In this document: positions 54,954-62,317 of the stretch, piece by piece
Layout of the letters: each line of letters starts with the position of its first letter
How positions within the stretch are numbered: the first letter of the stretch is position 1
Source: an uncultured Aeromonas sp.
GTDB taxonomy: Bacteria; Pseudomonadota; Gammaproteobacteria; Enterobacterales; Aeromonadaceae
DNA length: 64,000 nucleotides
Reading direction: 5' to 3'
Assembly (NCBI GenBank): GCA_945957575.1
Contig: CAMFLW010000004.1
Span: forward strand, 1-64,000
Made by a program: the position numbers and the translations under genes
The notes under the pieces: generated by a model
Seen by the model: only the letters and a program-made list of their open reading frames with translations
Database searches by the model: none
What the model was told of the DNA's origin: nothing

Positions 54954-57900
54954 ATGCAATCAACACCCTTCAAGAGAGCATCGGCCATCCTGTTGCCGCT
55001 GCTCTGCCTACTCGTCAGCCTCTGCGGTGCCCCGCAAGCCATGGCGCAGGATGTTCCATCCCGCGCTTCCGTCCAGCGAGCGCTGGATGGCCTGGGTAAA
55101 TCCGAGACCCTGACCATCAGCCAGCAAGCGGATCAGAAGTTGCTGACCGAAACCCTCGCCCTGCTCGACAGCATCGACAAGGAGGAGGCGAAGGCCAAGG
55201 CCCAGGCACAACGGATCCGCAATCTGCCCAGCGAACTCAGAGAGATCAGCGCCAAGCTCGATGCCCTGACCAAGGGCAAGAGTGCCGAGCAGATCAAGAG
55301 CGAATACGCCAGCATGAGTCTGGCGGAGCTCGACAGCCGCCAGCCGGAAGTGTTGGCCAATATGCAGGCGGCCCAAGAGGCGCTCGGCGCCATCGGCAGC
55401 CAGCTCACCAGCTTGCAGACCCTGCCAGAGCGGGCCCAGACCAGCATGAGCCGCGCCTACCAGCGCAGTCAGGAGATCCGCAGCCGCCTCAATGCCGGTG
55501 AAAGCGTCTCCAGCGCCGAGAAGATGAAGCTCAACACCGAGCTGGCGCTGGTCGATCTGCAACTGGCCCAGTTGCAAAGGAATCTGGATAACCGCACCAG
55601 CATGCAGGATCTGGCGGTCAAGCAACGCGACTACCAGAGTGCCCGTCTCACCAACGAAGAGCAAAAACTGCAACTGCTGCAGGAGCAGAGCAGTGCCAAG
55701 CGCCTTGGCGATACCGAGAAGACCGCTGAACAGACCGGTGAACTGGTGGCGACCGAAGACAGCCCGCTGGTGCAAAAAGAGCAAGAACTCAACCACCAGC
55801 TGAGCCAGCAGCTCATCAGCGCCACCACCACTCTCAACTCGCTGGTACAAAAAAACCTGCAGGCCAAAAGCTGGCTGGAGCGCAGCACCCAGACCGAGCG
55901 CAACCTCAACGAACAGGTACAGATGCTCAAGGGCAATCTGCTGCTGTCACGCATCCTCTATCAGCTCTACCAACAGTTGGAAGCGGCCCCCGCCATCGCG
56001 GTCAAAAATCTGGAAGAACAGATCGCCGATCTGCATCTGGCCCAATTCGAGCTGAGCCAGCAGCGTGACCAGCTGTTCCAGAAGAACCTTTATCTGGATA
56101 ACTTGATCGCCGGCAGCAAGGAGCCGGTCAGCGAAGAAGACAAGGCCAGCCTGGCCAAGCTGCTCGACACCCGCATCAATCTGCTCGATCAACTCAACCG
56201 CCAACTCGACAGTCAGCTCACCAACGCCATCAGCCTGCAGCTGACCCAGCAGCAGTTGGCCCGGATTTATGCCTCCATCGAGTTTACCCTGCAGCAGCAC
56301 ATCTTCTGGGTAAGCAGCAACAAACCCATCGACATGAAGTGGTTTATCGGCTGGCCCGCCCAGGCTTACAAACAGGCCTCCGACTGGGTGCTGAAACCGG
56401 ACTGGAAAAGCTGGCGCGAAGAGCTGCTCGGGATCTCCCTGCTCGCCTTCCCGTTGCTGCTGATCGGCGGCCTGCTGGTCTGGAAACGTCAGGTACTGGT
56501 TGAACGCGAGAAGAAGACCACCAAGGATCTGGGCCGTTTCCGTCAAGACAGCCAGTGGCACACGCCGCGCGCCCTGCTCTATACCGTACTGCAACGCCTG
56601 CCGGGCAGCATGTTCATTCTGGCGGGCGGCCTGCTGCTCACCTACTGCGGCCTGCTCAGTCCCAAGCTGATGTTCCAGATCACCCTGAACCTGGCCCTTG
56701 GTTATCTGGTGTTCAGCGTCTATCTGGCTGTGATGCGCCCGGGCGGCATCGCAGAAACCCACTTCCGGATCCCGAAAGCAGAGCTGCAGGCCAAGCGCAC
56801 CAGCATGCGTTACATCTGGCTGCCACTGCTGCCGCTGATCATACTCGCAACCAAGGCGGTGGTTGAACCCTCCACTCTTGGCAACGATGCGATCGGCCAA
56901 GCCATGACCCTGATCCTGCTGGGGCTGACCGCCTATCTGGTGTTCCCCATCTCCCGCGCCCGTATCAAGGGCGAAGCGAGCATGCAAAAGTCGCTGATCG
57001 CCATCGCGCTGGCGCTGGCACCGGTGGCACTGATCGTGCTGGCGGCACTCGGTTACTACTACACTGCGCTGAAACTGACCGGTCGGTTAATCGAATCCTT
57101 CTACCTGCTGATCATCTGGAGTCTGGTATACCGCACCGCCCTGCGCGGTCTCGAGCTGGCGGCCCGCCGTCTTGCCTACCGCCGCGCGGTGGCCAAGCGT
57201 GAGCACAAATCTTCGGAAGATGCGGAAGGTGGCGAGTCCATCGAAGAGCAGCCCATGGATCTGGAGGATGTCAGCCAGCAGTCCCTGCGACTGACCCGTA
57301 CCGTGCTGCTGCTGATCTTCGGCGCCGCCTTCTACTGGCTTTGGTCCGATCTGGTCGCAGTATTCTCCTACCTCGACAGCATGGTGCTGTGGCACCGCAG
57401 TGAAGGGACCGGCGCCAACGCCGTGTTGTTCCCCATCAGCCTGAGTGACGTGCTGATCGGCTTCCTTCTGCTCGGCGGTGCCTGGTCGCTGGCGCGCAAC
57501 CTGCCGGGCTTGCTGGAGGTGCTGGTGCTCTCCAAGCTGAACTTGGCTCAGGGGACGGCCTACGCCATCACCACCATGCTCAACTACGCACTGATCGGCT
57601 TCGGCTCGCTGACCGCGCTCTCCATGATGGGCGTGCAGTGGGACAAGCTGCAGTGGGTAGCGGGTGGTCTGTCAGTCGGTATCGGTTTTGGCATGAAGGA
57701 GATCCTCTCCAACTTCGTCTCTGGCATCATCATCCTGTTCGAGCGTCCGGTGCGGATCGGTGACACCGTCACCATTGGCTCCTTTTCCGGTACCGTCTCG
57801 CGGATCCGCATTCGCGCCACCACCCTGACCGACTTCGACCGCAAAGAGGTGATCATCCCCAACCAGCAACTGATGACCGAACGTCTGATCAACTGGTCGC

Positions 57901-58262
57901 TAAGTGACACCGTGACCCGGGTTATCGTGCGGGTAGGCGTGGCATACGGTTCCGATCTGGAGCTGACCCGCACCCTGCTCAAACAGGCGGCGGACGAGAA
58001 CAGCCGCGTGCTGAAAGACCCGGCGCCCATCGTCTACTTCCTCACTTTCGGAGCCAGCACTCTGGATCACGAACTGCGCTTCTTCGTGAGCGAACTGGGG
58101 GATCGCAACCCGGCGGTGGACGAGTTGAACCGCAAGATCGACCAGCTGTTCCGCGAGAACGGCATCGAGATCGCCTTCAACCAGATGGATGTCTACATCA
58201 AAAACATGAACGATGGTTCTGAAATGGCAGCTCCGGCACAGGATGGTAAAAAATCAACGTAA
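54954..58262 (+). CDS. mscK: Mechanosensitive channel MscK (KefA)
   Basis: MscK is a large mechanosensitive channel of the MscS family that responds to osmotic down-shock and, in E. coli, to external potassium. I choose the ATG at 54954 (1102 residues) with GGAAG upstream. It has a signal peptide (ending GAPQAMAQD), a long periplasmic coiled region (about residues 35-480), eleven or so membrane helices, and the MscS pore and beta domains at the C-terminus (SVGIGFGMKEILSNFVSGII; RIRATTLTDFDRKEVIIPNQ). The end (FGASTLDHELRFFVSELGDR) matches MscK rather than MscM. The satellite element begins just after the stop. Confidence 0.94.
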   Translation: MQSTPFKRASAILLPLLCLLVSLCGAPQAMAQDVPSRASVQRALDGLGKSETLTISQQADQKLLTETLALLDSIDKEEAKAKAQAQRIRNLPSELREISAKLDALTKGKSAEQIKSEYASMSLAELDSRQPEVLANMQAAQEALGAIGSQLTSLQTLPERAQTSMSRAYQRSQEIRSRLNAGESVSSAEKMKLNTELALVDLQLAQLQRNLDNRTSMQDLAVKQRDYQSARLTNEEQKLQLLQEQSSAKRLGDTEKTAEQTGELVATEDSPLVQKEQELNHQLSQQLISATTTLNSLVQKNLQAKSWLERSTQTERNLNEQVQMLKGNLLLSRILYQLYQQLEAAPAIAVKNLEEQIADLHLAQFELSQQRDQLFQKNLYLDNLIAGSKEPVSEEDKASLAKLLDTRINLLDQLNRQLDSQLTNAISLQLTQQQLARIYASIEFTLQQHIFWVSSNKPIDMKWFIGWPAQAYKQASDWVLKPDWKSWREELLGISLLAFPLLLIGGLLVWKRQVLVEREKKTTKDLGRFRQDSQWHTPRALLYTVLQRLPGSMFILAGGLLLTYCGLLSPKLMFQITLNLALGYLVFSVYLAVMRPGGIAETHFRIPKAELQAKRTSMRYIWLPLLPLIILATKAVVEPSTLGNDAIGQAMTLILLGLTAYLVFPISRARIKGEASMQKSLIAIALALAPVALIVLAALGYYYTALKLTGRLIESFYLLIIWSLVYRTALRGLELAARRLAYRRAVAKREHKSSEDAEGGESIEEQPMDLEDVSQQSLRLTRTVLLLIFGAAFYWLWSDLVAVFSYLDSMVLWHRSEGTGANAVLFPISLSDVLIGFLLLGGAWSLARNLPGLLEVLVLSKLNLAQGTAYAITTMLNYALIGFGSLTALSMMGVQWDKLQWVAGGLSVGIGFGMKEILSNFVSGIIILFERPVRIGDTVTIGSFSGTVSRIRIRATTLTDFDRKEVIIPNQQLMTERLINWSLSDTVTRVIVRVGVAYGSDLELTRTLLKQAADENSRVLKDPAPIVYFLTFGASTLDHELRFFVSELGDRNPAVDELNRKIDQLFRENGIEIAFNQMDVYIKNMNDGSEMAAPAQDGKKST

Positions 58263-58319
58263 TAACAGTGATTTATTACTAATCATTACCACCAAAAACT
58301 AATCGAAACGAAAAAAGAT

Positions 58320-58391
58320 GTGACCCTAAGCGTGACCCTAATTACACTGGGGTCACGCTTTTTTATGTCTGAAAAAAACTTTTAGGGTCAC
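58320..58391. repeat. GTGACCC repeats next to the integrase (possible att region)
   Basis: GTGACCCTA occurs at 58320-58328 and 58332-58340, and the reverse complement TAGGGTCAC at 58383-58391. A fourth GGGTCAC, at 58350-58356, forms with the second copy the stem of the terminator. Clustered short repeats of both orientations beside an integrase gene suggest recombinase arm or core sites, or an operator for the integrase. The true attachment core cannot be set without the other element end. Confidence 0.5.
58328..58365 (+). terminator. Terminator after mscK
   Basis: AAGCGTGACCC (58328-58338) and GGGTCACGCTT (58350-58360) form an 11-bp perfect stem followed by TTTTT. Confidence 0.88.
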
Positions 58392-58395
58392 ACTA

Positions 58396-59643
58396 TTGAG
58401 CAAAACCACCACGAGAAAAGAGGCTGACAAAGCCTTCAAGAATCTCATGCGCAGGGGCGAGCAGGGAGAGCGGTTCGATAACCAGGCGGTCTACCCTAAC
58501 CTTGCCCTCTGCTGGCCAGAGAAGTACCAGCGTCCGTTCTGGCGTCTGCGTTATCGCTTTGCGGGTAGGCAATGCAAGATGTTGCTAGGCCACGTCGACG
58601 TTATGTCGCTCAAGCAGGCTTTGGACGAGACAAAACTCATGATGGCCGACATTACCCGTGGGATAGACGTCGCCAGTGTTCGGCAGGAACGTAAACGTGA
58701 GGCGCAAGCCAAGCATGCTGCAGCACAGAACCGTCTCACTGTGACGGCGCTAACTAATGACTTCTTAACCCGACATGTCGAGGGTAAGCGTAAGGATGCG
58801 AAGGCTGTCCGGCAGCGGTTCGAGAACCATATCATCCCCGCCATCGGCAAAATGAGCCCCGGTGAGGTGAAGCCGAGCCATATTGACGAGATCCTGCATG
58901 GCATCGTGAATAGAGGAAGCCATGCTATGGCCAACAGCATTCTTGATTGGCTGAAACGTCTGTTCAATTACGCCGTCAAGCTGCATATCGTGGAGAGTAA
59001 CCCCGCTGTTGCCTTCACCAAGGCCGACGCCGGTGGCCAGATCCACCCCCGAGAGTTCTACCTCACTCGGGAGAAACTGGCCGAGGTGCTGGCAGCAATT
59101 CCCCCATGCCGCAGCTTCAGCCCAAGCTGTGAACTGGCCTTTTATCTGCTGCTGCTATTGGGTGGCCGTAAGATGGAGCTGCTGAAGGCCCCCTGGAGTG
59201 AGTTTGACCTGGATGCACAGACCTGGACGCTGCCTGCACGTACCAAGATGGAGAAAGGGATTACGATCCCCTTGCCCACCTTGGCAGTGACTTGGCTCAA
59301 GGAAGCCAAGTATCTGGGGTGTGGTAGCGATTATGTTTTTCCCGCTATCAGCCGGCAATCCAAACCTCATATGGCACAAAACACCCTGAATAGGGCGATT
59401 AAGACACTTCGGCAACATGTTGAGGGGATTGAGGAACTCAACGTGCATGCCCTACGCCATACAGCCCGAACCCACCTCGCAGAACTGGGGGTTAAGCAGG
59501 AGGTGGCTGAGATGTGCCTAAATCACAGCCTAAAGTCTCAGGGGATAGTTGCTACCTACAACCACTATCAATTCTTTGAAGAACGAAAAGAGGCCCTAGA
59601 GCTTTGGGCTACCTTGATTGAGAGTTTGCTTCCCACACCATAA
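58396..59643 (+). CDS. int: Tyrosine-type integrase of the satellite element
   Basis: This site-specific recombinase would integrate and excise the element. The 415-residue protein of P4-integrase type has an N-terminal arm-binding part, a core-binding domain (about residues 115-205) and the catalytic domain with Arg258 (GGRKMELL), Lys near 284 (ARTKMEKG), His351-x-x-Arg354 (HALRHTARTHL), His377 and the nucleophile Tyr388 (ATYNHYQFFEERKEAL). The start is a TTG with AGGG 8 nt upstream and no ATG alternative nearby. The gene lies directly after mscK; no tRNA is present at the junction. Confidence 0.93.
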   Translation: MSKTTTRKEADKAFKNLMRRGEQGERFDNQAVYPNLALCWPEKYQRPFWRLRYRFAGRQCKMLLGHVDVMSLKQALDETKLMMADITRGIDVASVRQERKREAQAKHAAAQNRLTVTALTNDFLTRHVEGKRKDAKAVRQRFENHIIPAIGKMSPGEVKPSHIDEILHGIVNRGSHAMANSILDWLKRLFNYAVKLHIVESNPAVAFTKADAGGQIHPREFYLTREKLAEVLAAIPPCRSFSPSCELAFYLLLLLGGRKMELLKAPWSEFDLDAQTWTLPARTKMEKGITIPLPTLAVTWLKEAKYLGCGSDYVFPAISRQSKPHMAQNTLNRAIKTLRQHVEGIEELNVHALRHTARTHLAELGVKQEVAEMCLNHSLKSQGIVATYNHYQFFEERKEALELWATLIESLLPTP

Positions 59644-60297
59644 CACCCAGCGCATCTGCAGGAGTGGGCTGGTCACAGCCCCTCCCCCCTCCCCACTCCA
59701 TCAGTTCATGCCACCGTGCATTGCACATTTAAAATAAAACGCATCTGAGCGATTTTTTTAAATTCACTTACTCTGCATTAATAAGTTCAATGCAGCTCAT
59801 TTTTGCGCAACACCGCATCATATTGCGCAACCTCGCGCTGCTCAAAACTAAATATTCACACGATTTTTCAAAAATCAATTTATTAAAATTATTCGACATT
59901 GTTTTAGCGGGTCTTAGGTAGTATCGTTTTATCAAACGCAGCATTCCAAAGTAAAAAATGGATGTACTACTCGGTCTAGCCAAGAGGTGGTGCTTCTAAA
60001 AAATGTGGTCAGACATCCTAAACGGATACATCTGTCTTTGTGTATGGCGTGACTACGCTCATTTATTTAATTTTTTTTGTAATTTTTTTGTTGGTGCATT
60101 TTAGTGATAAAACCAGCTATGCCCAACTATACCCATCTATCCCCAAGGGGCGGCGCTGGATTAACCGTCGCGTTACATAATGGCGCTATGCACACGGCCT
60201 AGGCCCACTTGTCTTGGCTGGTGAGGGTGTGTATCGTTTTGTTAAGCCAAGGCAACGCTGGCAAGAATTTTTTAATTTCATTCAATGAGGTATAGCG
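59644..60297. other. AT-rich gap between int and alpA
   Basis: No gene can be supported in these 650 bases, which are far richer in A and T than the rest. A stem (GGGCTG / CAGCCC, 59666-59671 and 59676-59681) follows int. Two TTGCGCAA palindromes lie 20 bp apart. A reading frame with coding-like content (60022-60180 and, after one stop, 60181-60288) runs towards alpA. Such gaps in P4-type elements may hold promoters and operator sites. Confidence 0.6.
59803..59830. repeat. Paired TTGCGCAA palindromes
   Basis: TTGCGCAA at 59803-59810 and 59823-59830 are identical 8-bp palindromes spaced 20 bp centre to centre, each followed by ACxxCGC-like bases. The spacing of two helical turns is what dimeric operators often show. 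Confidence 0.6.
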
Positions 60298-60489
60298 ATG
60301 AGCGTTGAAAACATCCGACTACTGAGAATCCGTGACGTCACTGCTAGGGTGTGCATGTCGAAACCCACCATATATTTAAAAATAAAGGCGGGGGATTTCC
60401 CTAAGCCCATCACCATCGGCCCGAAAGCAGTAGCCTGGGTGGAGAGCGAGGTTAATGCCTGGCTATTACAACGGATGAATGAGCGGTAA
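60298..60489 (+). CDS. alpA: AlpA-family DNA-binding protein
   Basis: This 63-residue protein is a MerR-like winged helix of the AlpA/Vis type, which in P4-like elements regulates integrase expression or assists excision. It has the typical LLRIRDVTARVCMSKPTIYL helix-turn-helix, then FPKPITIGPKAVAWVESEVN AWL. The start has GAGG 7 nt upstream. It is encoded on the same strand as int and about 650 bases away. Confidence 0.92.
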   Translation: MSVENIRLLRIRDVTARVCMSKPTIYLKIKAGDFPKPITIGPKAVAWVESEVNAWLLQRMNER

Positions 60490-60623
60490 TGCCTGATATC
60501 TCTCTGGCTATATTTATAAATTAATGCATCTAAGCGCCAGTGGCTCACACATTTCTGGTTGAGCGTTGGCATTGCGTGACCGCAGCAGCGGCCATCACAG
60601 CTTAAATTAAAAAAGTCATCGCG

Positions 60624-60640
60624 TCGGTTTTTATAACCGA
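60624..60640 (+). promoter_or_regulatory. Hairpin in the leader before the eta-like gene
   Basis: TCGGTT (60624-60629) and AACCGA (60635-60640) form a short stem followed by GGGGCTC and a TTTTA run. It may be a weak terminator between alpA and the downstream operon, or a leader structure. The rest of 60490-60700 shows no gene. Confidence 0.45.
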
Positions 60641-60700
60641 GGGGCTCTTTTATTTAAATTTCAGCGATCTGACATTTTTAAAATGTATTGGGGAGTCATT

Positions 60701-61429
60701 ATGAATTACAACAGACCCACGTTTTCGGATATTCCTGCTGGGGAGCTAAAACCGGGCTCATGCAACCTGGCCCAGTTACACACAAACGAAAGGGGGAGCG
60801 CCCAACGCTCCCCCCTACCCGCTCACTTACCCAACCCATTCATCAGTAAGCCAAGACACTGTAGCAAACACCCCGCACTGCCTCAATTTTACCGAGCCGC
60901 TTTCCGGTACTTGTCAGAGAACGTCCGGGGGAGTAGGATTTATCTCGCAGCGGCAAAATCCGCTGCCGGGCGTAGGAACCCGGAATTGAACTCAGCGCCA
61001 ACCCACGCGCTTGCGTGGTTTTTTGTTGGTGCTCGACCCCCATTTTCTTGGGCGCTGTTGACCTATCCGGTCGGCGGCCCCTGCTGTGTAATGGTGGCTC
61101 GGGCGGGGCAGCCGCGAGGCTGGCCGGTTTCCTCTGGGTTCGCCGGTATTCCTACCCCCGCTCGGGCTACCGCCATGAGTGTAGGAACTCTGGTCGGTAG
61201 CGAAAATCTATCGAACTCGGAGGCTGCCATCATGGCTACTATCCCCACCCTAGCTGTATCCAAAACCTTCACCTTTCTGATCGCCCCGCGCCCGTGCCGT
61301 TTGGCCGAGCTGCGCCGCATCCGCACCGTTTCCACCGTCGCCCATACCGAGGCCGAGGCCCGCGCCCATCTGGCCGGTCTACCCCTGGTGTTTTTGTCCC
61401 GCACCCCGAGCAAGGGGGTTGCAGCATGA
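60701..61429 (+). CDS. Eta/Ash-like protein with Kil-like C-terminal part
   Basis: The frame runs without a stop for 242 codons from an ATG with GGGGAG 5 nt upstream. An ATG at 60683 is also in frame. The middle section (VARAGQPRGWPVSSGFAG and onward) and the C-terminal part resemble the 'Ash'/Icd-like proteins of P4-type elements. In phage P4, eta and kil are nested in one frame and their translation controls immunity. The upper part overlaps a structured RNA region, so codon content there is constrained. Whether the long product is made is unsure. Confidence 0.6.
   Translation: MNYNRPTFSDIPAGELKPGSCNLAQLHTNERGSAQRSPLPAHLPNPFISKPRHCSKHPALPQFYRAAFRYLSENVRGSRIYLAAAKSAAGRRNPELNSAPTHALAWFFVGARPPFSWALLTYPVGGPCCVMVARAGQPRGWPVSSGFAGIPTPARATAMSVGTLVGSENLSNSEAAIMATIPTLAVSKTFTFLIAPRPCRLAELRRIRTVSTVAHTEAEARAHLAGLPLVFLSRTPSKGVAA
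60792..60814 (+). promoter_or_regulatory. GC-rich hairpin inside the eta frame
   Basis: GGGGGAGCG (60792-60800) and CGCTCCCCC (60806-60814) form a perfect 9-bp stem with a CCCAA loop. The GGGGGAG sequence recurs at 60927-60933, and GGGGAG at the eta ribosome site, so the CTCCCCC arm could pair with any of them. Confidence 0.6.
60925..61024 (+). ncRNA. Candidate C4/CI-type antisense immunity RNA
   Basis: About 100 bases fold into three consecutive hairpins: GCAGCGG / CCGCTGC (60947-60953, 60960-60966), CCGGG / CCCGG (60966-60970, 60979-60983) and CCACGC / GCGTGG (61003-61008, 61013-61018). The last is followed by six T residues like an intrinsic terminator. GTAGGAA (60972-60978), in the loop of the second hairpin, is complementary to TTCCTAC at 61149-61155 in the downstream message. 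The position before an Icd/Kil-like gene is that of C4 RNA of P1/P7 and CI RNA of P4. Exact ends are a guess. Confidence 0.6.
61232..61429 (+). CDS. Kil/Icd-like cell division inhibitor (nested start)
   Basis: An ATG at 61232 has GGAGG 8 nt upstream, an ideal ribosome site, and would give 65 residues (MATIPTLAVSKTFTFLIAPR ... ARAHLAGLPLVFLSRTPSKGVAA). P4 Kil, also nested in the frame of a longer gene, blocks host cell division; similar proteins are annotated as Icd-like. The PRPCRLAELRRIRTVSTVAHT to TPSKGVAA pattern is typical of that group. It shares frame and stop with the longer eta-like frame and overlaps the next gene by 4 nt. Confidence 0.72.
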   Translation: MATIPTLAVSKTFTFLIAPRPCRLAELRRIRTVSTVAHTEAEARAHLAGLPLVFLSRTPSKGVAA

Positions 61430-61785
61430 AACAGCCCATTCGACCCCGTCAGGTTATCCAGGCTCAAGCCCTGTTTGATCAAGCCGCGTTGTTCACTTCT
61501 GCGCTGTGTAATGTCTGTAACGCCAATACCGAAACAATGCTCTATTTGGAGCTATCTGAGCTGCTGCGCCCCTTACAAATACAGCTTGATGAGCTGGAGG
61601 TTGGGTGCGTGCGGACACCACTGGCGGCGCCTGCTGAGCGGATCAATCGCTATGTCACCATGCTGCTCAAAGTGATTGAGGGAAATCAATCTCACACCGA
61701 GCCCTGTGAGCTCAGCGTATTGCTTGCACCGGTCATGGCCGAGTTTGAAGCTGTTGAGCTAGCCCAGCTCAGGGAGGGTGTATGA
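61426..61785 (+). CDS. Satellite-element protein of unknown function (119 aa)
   Basis: The ATG at 61426 overlaps the kil stop by 4 nt; a longer open frame upstream only shadows kil. The 119-residue product (MKQPIRPRQVIQAQALFDQA) is helical and has no motif I recognise. It is rich in Leu and Glu (LYLELSELLRPLQIQLDELE), which suggests a helical bundle. It belongs to the operon-like run leading to the primase gene. Confidence 0.78.
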   Translation: MKQPIRPRQVIQAQALFDQAALFTSALCNVCNANTETMLYLELSELLRPLQIQLDELEVGCVRTPLAAPAERINRYVTMLLKVIEGNQSHTEPCELSVLLAPVMAEFEAVELAQLREGV

Positions 61786-62036
61786 CCTATTACGCCTGGG
61801 CTCCAGCAGCCCAACAACCCACGTTCATTGGCCCAGCCAACCCCAAGACCGGCAAACGTTCACAAGCGGGTAGCCTGAGCGCCTTTGCCTGCAGTCAGCA
61901 GCGTGATGCCTTCATTGCCAGCACCAACGGTATGGCGAGGGTCGTTACTGCCACACAGGCCCGCCAGTTGAAGGCCGGTTTAGATGACCGGGCATTTCAT
62001 GAGCTGGTCGATCTGCTGGTTGGGGGTGAGCGATGA
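61782..62036 (+). CDS. Satellite-element protein of unknown function (84 aa)
   Basis: The start overlaps the previous stop by 4 nt (ATGA). The 84-residue product (MTYYAWAPAAQQPTFIGPAN) has a Gly/Pro-rich first third and a helical end (ATQARQLKAGLDDRAFHELV DLLVGGER). I do not recognise a family. Coupled translation with both neighbours supports it as a real gene. Confidence 0.75.
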   Translation: MTYYAWAPAAQQPTFIGPANPKTGKRSQAGSLSAFACSQQRDAFIASTNGMARVVTATQARQLKAGLDDRAFHELVDLLVGGER

Positions 62037-62317
62037 GCACCTTCGAACAGGATGACAGCTATCCCATGCAGACCATCAAATTGCCGTTACCGCTTCCTGT
62101 CGAAATGCTGCCTGGCTGGCTGATGGAGCTCGCCCATGAGGTGGACTATCACCCGCATCAGGGGGCCTTTGGTGGCTATCAGGCCGTTATTCGCTTCAAA
62201 CCTGAGACACACGCGCAAATTCTGCGGGCGGAAATATTCGTGATCGAGGTCGCCAATATCTGCGAAGAGGAGCGACAAAAGCAACAAGAGCAAGGGGAAA
62301 ATCATGAGCGCGAATAA
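62033..62317 (+). CDS. Satellite-element protein of unknown function (94 aa)
   Basis: The start overlaps the previous stop by 4 nt; the stop lies 14 nt inside the primase gene. The 94-residue product has an acidic end (EVANICEEERQKQQEQGENH) and a middle part (LPGWLMELAHEVDYHPHQGA). It holds the place of Cnr, the copy-number regulator just before the alpha gene in P4, but I see no sequence reason to name it so. Confidence 0.75.
   Translation: MSTFEQDDSYPMQTIKLPLPLPVEMLPGWLMELAHEVDYHPHQGAFGGYQAVIRFKPETHAQILRAEIFVIEVANICEEERQKQQEQGENHERE

Noticed and set aside
59768..59983. 71-codon minus-strand frame in the AT-rich gap
   Set aside because: No ribosome site, no motif, and composition follows the AT-rich background; it also crosses the paired TTGCGCAA palindromes.
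60970..61020. tRNA-like TTCAATTCC sequence on the minus strand near the satellite leader
   Set aside because: Only a T-loop-like string is present; no acceptor, D or anticodon arm can be folded around it.
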